The notes under the pieces were generated by a model. It did not search any database. It saw only the letters and a program-made list of their open reading frames with translations, and was not told where the DNA came from. From Leisingera aquaemixtae (GTDB taxonomy: Bacteria > Pseudomonadota > Alphaproteobacteria > Rhodobacterales > Rhodobacteraceae), in assembly GCF_001458395.1 (NCBI RefSeq), contig NZ_CYSR01000021.1:1-64000 (forward strand): 64,000 bases of DNA, in the 5' to 3' direction. The position numbers and the translations under genes were made by a program. The first letter of the stretch is position 1, and each line of letters begins with the position of its first letter. Positions 1 to 7,008 of the stretch are shown one piece after another.

Positions 1-201
1 GATCCGCCGGTAGCCGAACCGGCGGCGTTTGCCAGCGATCTCCTTCATCTCCTGGCGGATCTCAGGATGGTCCGGCGGGCGTTCGCGCCGGACCGTCTTG
101 GGGTCGACACCGACAAGCCGGCAGGCCCTGCGCTGCGAGATGTCATGATCCCGCATTGCATTGAGCGCTGCCTCTCGCCGCTCTTTCGGTGTCGTCAGCT
201 T
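1..201 (-). CDS. IS3-family transposase OrfB, N-terminal fragment
   Basis: This reading frame is entered by -1 frameshifting from OrfA and continues as KKLTTPKERREAALNAM, with RRACRLVGVDPKTVRRERP and RRRFGYRRI further on. This is the typical start of the IS3 OrfB (HTH_21-type region ahead of the DDE catalytic core). The catalytic domain lies beyond the left edge, so it cannot be judged whether the transposase is intact. The frame is open from 201 down to base 1. It has no credible independent start near its beginning, which fits synthesis as an OrfAB fusion. Confidence 0.75.
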
Positions 202-458
202 TTTCCCAGCAGGTCTTTCAAAACCACGTTGTCGAGCATCGTGTCTGCCAGCAGCCGCTTCAGCTTGGCATTCTCATCTTCCAGCGCCTTCAGCCGCGCG
301 GCCTCCGATACCTCCATGCCGCCATACTTGGACTTCAGCTTGTAAAAGGTTGCCGGGCTCAGGCCGTGCCGGCGGCACACCTCCGCCGTCGGCATCCCGG
401 CTTCCTGCTCTTTGATCATCCCGATGATTTGCGCCTCGGTGAAACGGCTCTTACGCAT
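195..458 (-). CDS. IS3-family transposase OrfA
   Basis: An 87-residue helix-turn-helix protein. FTEAQIIGMIKEQEAG and CRRHGLSPATFYKLKSKYGG form the HTH that recognises the element ends. ARLKALEDENAKLKRLLAD is the leucine zipper used for multimerisation with OrfAB. Length is normal for the family. The stop codon lies just past the frameshift heptamer, so standard decoding yields OrfA alone and -1 slippage yields the full transposase. It is transcribed toward the left edge and its leader abuts the truncated repeat-protein gene. Confidence 0.9.
   Translation of the reverse strand: MRKSRFTEAQIIGMIKEQEAGMPTAEVCRRHGLSPATFYKLKSKYGGMEVSEAARLKALEDENAKLKRLLADTMLDNVVLKDLLGKS
201..207 (-). promoter_or_regulatory. 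-1 programmed frameshift slippery heptamer
   Basis: On the minus strand the sequence is G GGA AAA in the OrfA frame, the X XXY YYZ form. Slipping one base back joins OrfA to the open OrfB frame (next codon AAG, then CTG ACG). Without slippage OrfA ends two codons later at TGA. A downstream stimulatory structure was not examined. Confidence 0.7.
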
Positions 459-488
459 TCGTCTGCTCCTACATAGGTTGGACAGACT

Positions 489-1526
489 CTACTTCATGGT
501 GAGGGATTTTGCGGGGGGCAGGTCAATCTCGCTCAACTTCGAAGGGGAGCAACCTATCTTCTTGGCATAGTAACTGCGATTGACTTTTCCGCTTTTCCCC
601 GTGACAACGGAATCCAATGCGAGATCAGATTCAAGAACCATGCGAAGCTTCTCGGCCAGAATTGCAATCTCGCGGGCAGCTATCTTCTGATTGTACTCGT
701 CGATAACATCTTTGAAACGGTTCAGAGAGGATGGAGAGCAACCTAGCTTTTCCGAATAATATTTGCGGCTGACTTTTCCCCGGAAACTAGCGATGCGTCC
801 TGAGGAAAAATCGCTCTCAAGAAGATCGCGGAGTTTTTCTTCGGAAAGGTGGCCGCATTTTCCCGCGATCCTAGTACTAGCTTTCAAACCTAGCTTTGCC
901 TCGGACTCCGAGAAGACAGAGACAAACTGGGTCATTGTTGCTGGAGACCACCCGAGCAGGGCCGCATAATGGCGCCTAATAATTTTCCCGCGGCGAGAAG
1001 CGATTCCTTCTTCAGTGTTGAGTTCTTTGTCAAGAACCCCGCGAAGTGCATCTTCTGAAACTGTACCGCGTGCACTTCCAGTAGGTGGGCTAGCCCCCCA
1101 CTCTAGCTTGCGCTCGTACTCAGAAAACACAGAAATGTGACGTGTAAGTGCACTTTTGGTGCACCCGAGCAGGCCTGAGTAGTGGAGACGGCTAATTTTT
1201 CCACCTCTAGAAGGAACAATTCTTCCAGCTTTAAAGTCCTGCTCAAGAAGGTTACGGAGCTTCAGCTCTGTAGCCGACAAACGCTGCTCTCCAACTTTCA
1301 ATCTGAGCTTTTGCTCATACTCACTGAAGACAAAAAGAAAATGCCACAATGCCGCCCTGGAACACCCAAGTACATTGGCATAATGACTACGGCTGATTTT
1401 GCCACCTCGTGACTCTACGACACAGCCGGACTGATAATCCGCCTCAAGAACGGCTCGAACTTTTTCTTCGGATAGTCTGCCCTGAGAACCCTCAAACTTT
1501 CTCGAGGAACCAGCCTCTGCAGACAT
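489..1526 (-). CDS. Tandem HTH-like repeat protein, 3' end cut by IS
   Basis: I do not recognise this family. The 345-residue product consists of five tandem units of about 60-70 residues (roughly 18-76, 83-143, 156-214, 227-283 and 290-334). Each has a helix with LLExD, then GK[IV]SRxxYxxxLGCSxxxL, then V[FI]SEYxxKL. The GKISRxHYAxxLGCSxxAL stretch looks like a helix-turn-helix, so I infer a multi-headed DNA-binding protein. The fifth unit stops at about residue 334. The remaining 11 residues come from the IS terminus, so the gene was longer before insertion. The start lies 7 bp after the upstream thyA stop, suggesting co-expression. Base composition is lower in GC than the host genes. It could be the N-terminal part of a recombinase or target-selection protein, but no catalytic domain remains. 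Confidence 0.7.
   Translation of the reverse strand: MSAEAGSSRKFEGSQGRLSEEKVRAVLEADYQSGCVVESRGGKISRSHYANVLGCSRAALWHFLFVFSEYEQKLRLKVGEQRLSATELKLRNLLEQDFKAGRIVPSRGGKISRLHYSGLLGCTKSALTRHISVFSEYERKLEWGASPPTGSARGTVSEDALRGVLDKELNTEEGIASRRGKIIRRHYAALLGWSPATMTQFVSVFSESEAKLGLKASTRIAGKCGHLSEEKLRDLLESDFSSGRIASFRGKVSRKYYSEKLGCSPSSLNRFKDVIDEYNQKIAAREIAILAEKLRMVLESDLALDSVVTGKSGKVNRSYYAKKIGCSPSKLSEIDLPPAKSLTMK
512..525 (-). repeat. Putative IS terminal inverted repeat (one copy seen)
   Basis: TGACCTGCCCCCCG on the minus strand. It is placed as the element end because the adjacent protein's fifth repeat breaks off exactly here and its last 11 residues (DLPPAKSLTMK) are encoded by this DNA. The partner repeat is outside the window, so this cannot be confirmed here. 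Confidence 0.55.
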
Positions 1527-1533
1527 TCCGAGC

Positions 1534-2430
1534 CTACACCGCCACTTCAGCCTTTATGTGGGGATGGGGATCGTACCCTTCCACTTTAAAGTCTTCAATC
1601 TGATAGTCATCAATACTAGCTGCCCGCCTAGTCAGAGAAATTTTGGGCAAGGGGCGAGGTTCACGCTTGAGCTGCTCGCGAGCTTGATCAAAATGGTTGC
1701 GATAGAGGTGCACATCACCACCAAACCAGACCAATTCGCCCGGTCGAAGACCCGCCTGTTGCGCAAGCATGAGCAGGAGTGCTGAAGCCCCTACGTAGTT
1801 GAAGGCAGCGCCCAACAGCAAATCGACTGACCTCTGGAATAAAAGGCAATCCAACCGCCCATCAGACGTCACATGGAACTGGTATACCATATGACAAGGC
1901 GGCAACGCCATCTCTCCCAGTTCGGCGACATTCCATCCATGAAAGAGCATGCGACGGCTTGCTGGAGTTTCTCGCAGCGACCGGATCAGCACTTCAATCT
2001 GGTCATGCTCACGCCCGTCAGCCCCCATCCAGCGCCGCCACTGTTTCCCATATACGGGGCCGAGTTCTCCCCATTGAGTTGCGAAACTATCGTCTTCAAC
2101 AACCCTTCGCTCAAATTCCTCTTGCGTTACTTGCTCACCAGTCTCGCGCCGATAGACGGCTAGAGGCCAATCTGTCCAAATTCGAACGTTCTCCCGCAGA
2201 AGGGGCTGAATGTTGGTTCCACCAGTTAAGAACCAGAGCATTTCCTTGATGGCGGTCTTCCAATAGACGCGCTTGGTCGTCAGAATCGGAGCACTTCCAT
2301 CCGACAGGTCAAACCGGACCATCGCGCCGAACAGTGAACGCGTTCCAACACCGGTTCTGTCAATGCGCTCGTCCCCGTGCTCCAGAACTCGCTCCATCAA
2401 GTCCAGATACTGATACTCCGGATGCCGCAT
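1534..2430 (-). CDS. thyA: Thymidylate synthase (second, probably acquired copy)
   Basis: Converts dUMP to dTMP with methylene-tetrahydrofolate. The 298-residue protein is complete. It has RTGVGTRSLFG near residue 26, the catalytic LPPCHMVYQFHV, the FQRSVDLLLGAAFNYVGAS region, GGDVHLYRNH for nucleotide binding, and the usual C-terminal IKAEVAV. It carries the larger central insertion seen in some bacterial and phage enzymes (around RRETGEQVTQEEFERRV). It is only distantly similar to the truncated host copy beside it, and its codon and base usage are less GC-rich, which points to transfer. It probably supplies the cell's ThyA activity because the host copy is broken. It is coupled to the downstream repeat-protein gene. 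Confidence 0.93.
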   Translation of the reverse strand: MRHPEYQYLDLMERVLEHGDERIDRTGVGTRSLFGAMVRFDLSDGSAPILTTKRVYWKTAIKEMLWFLTGGTNIQPLLRENVRIWTDWPLAVYRRETGEQVTQEEFERRVVEDDSFATQWGELGPVYGKQWRRWMGADGREHDQIEVLIRSLRETPASRRMLFHGWNVAELGEMALPPCHMVYQFHVTSDGRLDCLLFQRSVDLLLGAAFNYVGASALLLMLAQQAGLRPGELVWFGGDVHLYRNHFDQAREQLKREPRPLPKISLTRRAASIDDYQIEDFKVEGYDPHPHIKAEVAV

Positions 2431-2537
2431 AACTCCGCCTCCACAAACGTTTCTTTTACCGCCGTCAGCTCATAACTGCGGCCACTTTCCTCGATCATAA
2501 TGCAAAGCGCGCGCAGGGCTACTGCTCATTCTGCCAC

Positions 2538-2569
2538 AATAGCGCTATTAAGCCACGGTTGCGCGCAAC
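2538..2569. repeat. Two adjacent perfect palindromes at the element end
   Basis: AATAGCGCTATT (2538-2549) and GTTGCGCGCAAC (2558-2569) are both perfect 12-bp palindromes, separated by 8 bp. They lie between the broken host thyA and the intact foreign thyA, inside the inferred element near its right end. This is where recombinase or transposase sites would be expected. The stop codon of the truncated thyA falls at the edge of the first one. Confidence 0.6.
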
Positions 2570-3189
2570 GGCCTGAAAAAGCTGTGCAATAAGCGGGTTG
2601 CCACCCCCGCTATGCCGGAAAAAAACGGTACCCCCAGGAACATGTCGGCAGAGCGCTGGTACAGCTGCAAATGCATCTTGCCGCCCGCCACCCGCACCTG
2701 CCACAGCGTATGGCAGGGCGGCAGCGCCATGTCCGGCACGTCCGCCGGATTCCAGGCCGAAACGATCAAGCGGCGGCTGTCGGGGCTTTTACGGATCATC
2801 TCCACCAGATCCGCGATCTGATCGACGCTGCCGGCGCGGTAAAGCGGCTCATCCCCGGTGGTGCCTTCCGCCAGCTCCAGCTTGGGAAACCGGCGCCACT
2901 GATGGCCGTAAACCGGACCCAGATCGCCGTTCTCATCCGCCCATTCATCCCAGATCGAAACGCCGTTTTCCTTCAGGTAACGGATGTTGGTGTCGCCCGA
3001 CAGGAACCACAACAGCTCATGGATGATGGAGCGCAGATGCAGCTTCTTGGTGGTAACCAGCGGAAACCCGTCGGCCAGGCTGTAGCGCGCCTGCATCCCG
3101 AAACAGCTCAGCGTGCCGGTGCCGGTGCGGTCGTCCGATGGCACGCCATTGTCCAGAATGTGGCGCAGCTGATCCAGATACTGCTGCAT
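2548..3189 (-). pseudogene. thyA: Host thymidylate synthase, truncated at 3' end
   Basis: The reading frame starts at ATG 3189 behind a G-rich ribosome site and matches standard short-form ThyA (E. coli-like, usual length about 264). It includes [37 protein letters not shown], the catalytic LPPCHTLWQ (Cys159) and [13 protein letters not shown]. After residue 189 it continues into 24 unrelated residues ([16 protein letters not shown]...) and stops. The lost part holds the conserved Asn, Asp, His and Tyr that bind dUMP, so the product should be inactive. Codon use is host-like. The break coincides with the boundary of the accessory DNA that brings an intact thyA. Confidence 0.85.
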
Positions 3190-3438
3190 GGAGCCCCCCC
3201 CTGGCTTTGCCCTGAATATCACGCCCCGGAATACCCCCTGCACCGCCAGCCGCCAAGGGTAAAAATCCGTGCCGGGGCGCGTCCGCCCCACAACATATAC
3301 GCCGCACAACCGGGCCAAAGCCTACATACGGGTAGCGCATCCGCCACGGTTGCGCCGGAATCCTCAGTGTTCAATTGACTTTGCCGCGGCCGCGCCCGAA
3401 GGTGGCGCAAAACGATAAAGATATTGAGGTAGAGGCAG

Positions 3439-4344
3439 ATGAGGCGCTTTTGGCTAGGGATCGCGGCGGCGGCCGCGCTGTCCGCGTGCGGCGGGGGCAA
3501 CCCGTTTACCACCGGGACAGGAGATCCGGATGACGTCACCGGCACGATCCCGGAAGCTATTGCAAACGATCTTGACAGCGTCAGCTACAATCCCGCCAGC
3601 CAAACCCTGACCGTGACCGGCGTCAGCTTGGACGAAACGCCCTTCTCCGCCACCTACGTGCGCAAGCCGTCACTGGACCGCGACGGGTACGAGGCCTACA
3701 CGGTCCAGGATTCTTCTCTCGACCGCCACTCCACCGCTTATGCGCGCGAGATCGAGGGCGGATATGCTGTTGTTGTCGCGACGGGCGGTCAGTTCGGCTA
3801 CTATTTCGCCGGCGCCAACTACGGCCGCAGCGGCGCTTACTCCGCCCCCGCCACAGATCAGCCGTCCGGCGGACTCGTCAGCTACGCAGGGTCCTACATC
3901 GGTCTCTTGAATGTTGCCGGCAGCGGCGAAGACCTGCTGCCCGTGACGCCCGGCACACCAACCGACGTGCTGCCGACGCAAGCCGCCGAAATCACTGGCG
4001 ACGTGCTGATCAACGCAGACTTTGCTGACAATGCCGTCAATGGCCTGATCTACAACCGCGCCGTCAGAGATGACGGCTCAGTGTCCCCGACAAATCTGGA
4101 ACTGGCGCCGACTGCCATTGCTTCGGACGGGACGTTCTCGGGCTTGGCAACGATCAATCAGCAATCTGTCGGCGAGTATGGCGGTGTCTTCTCCGGTACG
4201 AATGCCGCTTCGGTCGCCGGTGGTGTCCACGCAACCGGCCACATCACCGAATACGGTCCGGAAATTGAGGAATACGGCGTGTTTGTGCTTGGCCAATGCG
4301 GGGGCGCCAGCAGCGACCCGCTTTGCGACCAGCCGACACCTTAA
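3439..4344 (+). CDS. TbpB-like surface lipoprotein, likely Slam substrate
   Basis: A 301-residue lipoprotein. The signal peptide ends in a lipobox (LSAC, Cys17) followed by GGG. The C-terminal third (about 190-295) has the alternating pattern of the small beta-barrel of transferrin-binding-protein-B-like proteins, with short strands such as VNGLIYNRAV, GTFSGLATIN, YGGVFSGTNA and GVHATGHITEY, ending in FVLGQCGG. The immediate downstream gene is a Slam translocon, the usual partner of such lipoproteins. I infer that this protein is displayed on or released from the cell surface. The ligand is unknown; haem, iron carriers or host factors are bound by relatives. A ribosome site (GAGGTAGAGGCAG) precedes the ATG. 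Confidence 0.7.
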   Translation: MRRFWLGIAAAAALSACGGGNPFTTGTGDPDDVTGTIPEAIANDLDSVSYNPASQTLTVTGVSLDETPFSATYVRKPSLDRDGYEAYTVQDSSLDRHSTAYAREIEGGYAVVVATGGQFGYYFAGANYGRSGAYSAPATDQPSGGLVSYAGSYIGLLNVAGSGEDLLPVTPGTPTDVLPTQAAEITGDVLINADFADNAVNGLIYNRAVRDDGSVSPTNLELAPTAIASDGTFSGLATINQQSVGEYGGVFSGTNAASVAGGVHATGHITEYGPEIEEYGVFVLGQCGGASSDPLCDQPTP

Positions 4345-4347
4345 GCC

Positions 4348-5784
4348 ATGCGGAAGGCAGCCGCCGCCGCGCTGCTAGGACTGGGGCTGTGTTCGGCGCA
4401 GCCCCAGGCGCAGGAAGCCGGGCGGCAACAGGCTCACCTGTCGCTCCAGCAGGGGCATGTTCTTGCGGCGCATGCCTTGAATTCCGGCAACCACCAGCTG
4501 GCGCTGCGGGTGTCGGAGGCGCTGCTGCAGGCCGACCGCAAGAACCACCTGGCCTGGCACCTTCAGGCCGCCGCCTATGCGCAGGCCGGGCAGCCGGATA
4601 AGGGCCGCAAATCCGCCGCCCGCGCCTTCCGCTTTGCCCCCGACGACGCCACCAAATACCAGATGGCCCAGCTCGCCTCCCGGCTGGCCTTTCAGGGCGG
4701 CAGCCCGCTCCTGTCGCAATACTGGCTGCGCCGCACCGCCGTCTACGCCCCCGACAGAAAGGCCGAAGAGCTGATCGCCAAGGACTATCAGGCGCTGCGC
4801 CGCATCAGCCCCTGGTCCTTCCGGCTGAGCGGCGGGCTGAAACCGTCGAACAATGTGAACAACGGCTCCGATGCCGCGACGCAGGAAATCGACGGGCTGT
4901 CGTCGCATGAAAACCGGTTCGGGCCGCGGGCGGTTGCCCTGTCCGGTCTCATTGGCACCTTTGATGCCGGCATAACCCGCCGCCTGCGCCAAAGCGACGC
5001 CAGCCTGACCACGCTCAGCGGGCGCCTCTATGTGCAGCGCGTGGCCCTGTCCTCCGGCGCCAAGGCAGAGGCGGCAGATCTTGCCGCCAGCACCGGGACC
5101 ACGGCCCCCCGGAATTCAGAATTCGGATCCACCTATGGCGAGATCACCCTCAGCCACGCCTTCACCGCCGGCCCTGCGGACAAGGGCGGCAGCGCCCGGG
5201 CCGACCTGACCGCCGCCACCTCCTGGTACGGCGGCCAACGAAACTACAACCTTGCGAAACTGTCTGCCGCCCGCAGCTGGGCCCTCTCGCCCCGCAGCCG
5301 CCTCACTCTCAACGGCAGCGCCGAACACCGCCTGGATCCGCGTTTTGCCAGCCTGGCAGCCGATGTCTTCGGCCTAGGGGCATCGCTGTCGCGCAAGCTT
5401 GAAAACGGCGACAGCCTCACCTTCACGCTAGGCCTGCGCGACACCCGGGCAAACAGCGTGAACTCCAGCGGCCAAACCGCCACCGTTCACGTCGGCTATG
5501 CCTTCGGCCAGCTGGTCGGCCCGGCCAGGATCAGCACCGGCCTGATTTTGGGGGCCGCAGATTACCCGGACCACATTTTCTATGACGGCAGTGACTGGCA
5601 GCCCATCCCCGGCGGCCGCCAGGACCGCTCCGTCTATGCTGACCTGAACCTGTTCTTCGAAGACTACGACTACGCCGGCTTTGCGCCAATGCTGCGGGTC
5701 CGGGCCGGCAAGCGCAGTTCCAACCACAGCCGCTTTGACAGCTCGGAATTCTCCGTCTCGCTGGGGATCGAGTCAAAATTCTAA
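4348..5784 (+). CDS. Slam (DUF560) outer-membrane translocon
   Basis: 478 residues. There is a signal peptide (MRKAAAAALLGLGLCSAQPQAQ), then a TPR-like helical region (about 28-150, with repeats such as ALNSGNHQLALRVSEALLQ), then a beta-barrel of about 14 strands from residue 155 ending in the C-terminal Phe (LGIESKF) typical of outer-membrane proteins. This domain order is that of Surface Lipoprotein Assembly Modulators (type XI secretion), which move lipoproteins or soluble barrel proteins across the outer membrane. The start is 3 bp after the stop of the TbpB-like lipoprotein gene, so the two are an operon. Substrate specificity is inferred from adjacency. Confidence 0.8.
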   Translation: MRKAAAAALLGLGLCSAQPQAQEAGRQQAHLSLQQGHVLAAHALNSGNHQLALRVSEALLQADRKNHLAWHLQAAAYAQAGQPDKGRKSAARAFRFAPDDATKYQMAQLASRLAFQGGSPLLSQYWLRRTAVYAPDRKAEELIAKDYQALRRISPWSFRLSGGLKPSNNVNNGSDAATQEIDGLSSHENRFGPRAVALSGLIGTFDAGITRRLRQSDASLTTLSGRLYVQRVALSSGAKAEAADLAASTGTTAPRNSEFGSTYGEITLSHAFTAGPADKGGSARADLTAATSWYGGQRNYNLAKLSAARSWALSPRSRLTLNGSAEHRLDPRFASLAADVFGLGASLSRKLENGDSLTFTLGLRDTRANSVNSSGQTATVHVGYAFGQLVGPARISTGLILGAADYPDHIFYDGSDWQPIPGGRQDRSVYADLNLFFEDYDYAGFAPMLRVRAGKRSSNHSRFDSSEFSVSLGIESKF

Positions 5785-5858
5785 GACCGCCCGGCGCTTT
5801 TGCTGGCCTTCCCGCGCCGCGCCGCTAAAGTCCCTGACAGCGATAACAGGAGACCCCC

Positions 5859-6287
5859 ATGCCCCTCAAATATCTGCACACCATGGTCCGGGTGAAGGAT
5901 CTGGAGAAATCCATGGCCTTCTACGAGCTGCTGGGCCTCAAGGAGACCCGGCGCTGGGAAAACGAGCAGGGCCGCTTCACCCTGATCTTCATGGCACCGC
6001 CGGGCCAGGAGGAAACCCCGCTGGAGCTGACCTACAACTGGGACGGCGACGACGCGCTGCCCGATGACAGCCGCCATTTCGGCCATCTTGCCTATGGGGT
6101 GGACGATATCTATGCCACCTGCCAGCACCTGATGGACAATGGCGTCACCATCAACCGGCCGCCGCGCGACGGGCACATGGCCTTCGTGCGCTCCCCCGAC
6201 AACGTCTCCATCGAACTGCTGCAGAACGGCGAGTCGCTGGCCCCGGCAGAACCTTGGGCCAGCATGGAAAACACCGGCCACTGGTAA
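5859..6287 (+). CDS. gloA: Lactoylglutathione lyase (glyoxalase I)
   Basis: Converts the methylglyoxal-glutathione hemithioacetal to S-lactoylglutathione. The 142-residue protein has two VOC half-domains. The motifs HTMVRVKDLEKSMAFY, the ELTYNWD region, FGHLAYGVDDIY and DNVSIELLQ contain the expected metal ligands (His, Glu, His, Glu). It is preceded by an AGGAG-like ribosome site and followed by a hairpin shared with the convergent gene. Single housekeeping gene. Confidence 0.92.
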   Translation: MPLKYLHTMVRVKDLEKSMAFYELLGLKETRRWENEQGRFTLIFMAPPGQEETPLELTYNWDGDDALPDDSRHFGHLAYGVDDIYATCQHLMDNGVTINRPPRDGHMAFVRSPDNVSIELLQNGESLAPAEPWASMENTGHW

Positions 6288-6359
6288 GGGCCGGCAGGCC
6301 GCGGGGTCCGGTACGGACCGGCGGCGGCCCGTTCGATCGGTTCGGCTGAAAAGAAATCA

Positions 6360-6383
6360 GCCCTCCGGCTTGCACCGGAGGGC
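6360..6383. terminator. Hairpin between convergent genes
   Basis: GCCCTCCGG and CCGGAGGGC form a perfect 9-bp stem with a 6-base loop. Read on the minus strand it is followed by TGATTTCTTTT, so it may end the ydcH-side transcript; no clear T run follows on the plus strand. Confidence 0.6.
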
Positions 6384-6422
6384 GATCAGGCGGCTTCGCG
6401 CGGCGCGCGTGTCTCCGCCCCC

Positions 6423-6614
6423 TCAGGCCCGGCGGGTCTGGGATCCGAACGTCAGCGTCACCTGCGAACGCTGCCCGGCGATAAAGGGGCTGCCGCCATC
6501 AGGACCGTCGTCGTCCTCTTTTTCTTCCTCATCAAGCAGGGCCGCGCGCATATCGTCCAGATCGGCGCTGTGCATAAAGCCCGCACCGCTCAGCGGATGT
6601 GTATACTGAAACAT
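6423..6614 (-). CDS. Hypothetical small acidic protein
   Basis: 63 residues with no recognised domain. The start is ATG 6614, chosen because GGGAGG lies 8 bases upstream; a GTG one codon earlier is less likely. The middle is strongly acidic (LLDEEEKEDDDGPDGG). It follows the YdcH-family gene by 13 bp on the same strand and ends near a terminator-like hairpin, so the two probably form a short operon. Function unknown. Confidence 0.6.
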   Translation of the reverse strand: MFQYTHPLSGAGFMHSADLDDMRAALLDEEEKEDDDGPDGGSPFIAGQRSQVTLTFGSQTRRA

Positions 6615-6627
6615 CACCGCTGCCTCC

Positions 6628-6867
6628 CTATGCGGACTGCTGCTGCGTGAAGCCCGGCAGCCCGGTGCGGCGCAGCTGGGTCAGGCAGCGCATGATCTCG
6701 TCCTTGGTCCGCAGGCGCTGGCGCTTCAGCCCCTGCAGCATCATGCTGCACGGCGACGGGCGTTTCAGCTCCTTGGCGATTTTCGCCTTCAGCGACTGGT
6801 GCTTCAGGCGCAGCTTGGCCAGCCTCACCTGCAGCGAGAAAACCTTTACCCGTGGACTGTTCTTCAT
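6628..6867 (-). CDS. YdcH-family (DUF465) protein
   Basis: 79 residues, highly basic. It contains the DUF465 helical-hairpin pattern: RLKHQSLKAKIAKEL, then the short PSPCSMMLQGLKRQRLRTKDEI segment. Start chosen at ATG 6867 because a strong GGAGG site precedes it at 7 bases; a TTG directly upstream is possible. DUF465 proteins are small coiled-coil proteins of unclear function. It has a longer basic C-terminal tail (LTQLRRTGLPGFTQQQSA) than typical members. It lies divergent to the LysR gene across a 141-bp promoter region. Confidence 0.75.
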   Translation of the reverse strand: MKNSPRVKVFSLQVRLAKLRLKHQSLKAKIAKELKRPSPCSMMLQGLKRQRLRTKDEIMRCLTQLRRTGLPGFTQQQSA

Positions 6868-7008
6868 CAATTGCCTCCTTTTTCAAGTACCGGCGGCACA
6901 CCACCCCGCCGCCTGACACTCAAGATGGGCTGCCATTGCCTTTTAAGAAGCCAATAGTATTGTGAAAAAAGATAGGTTTTCCCTATCCAACGCAAGGGAG
7001 GGCCCCAG

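Larger units (their letters stand above)
1..525 (-). mobile_element. IS3-family insertion sequence, 5' part (runs off left edge)
   Basis: The element reads right to left. It has an OrfA/OrfB arrangement with a -1 frameshift site, which is the hallmark of the IS3 family. Its outer end is placed near 525, where TGACCTGCCCC reads on the minus strand; this resembles IS407-group termini as I remember them, and it is also where the neighbouring gene stops matching its own repeats. About 65 bp of leader separate this end from the OrfA start. The rest of OrfB and the other terminus are outside the window. Family assignment is firm; subgroup and exact end are inferred. Confidence 0.8.
525..2620. mobile_element. 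Insertion carrying a replacement thyA (right part)
   Basis: Inferred unit. At about 2617-2625 the host thyA reading frame stops resembling thymidylate synthase (after FLGVPF), and the sequence beyond is lower-GC and contains two perfect palindromes and a complete foreign thyA. The left boundary is not visible because an IS lies on top of it and the window ends. No recombinase is visible. Element type is unknown; an integrative island or a transposon-like element targeting thyA both fit. Confidence 0.5.
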
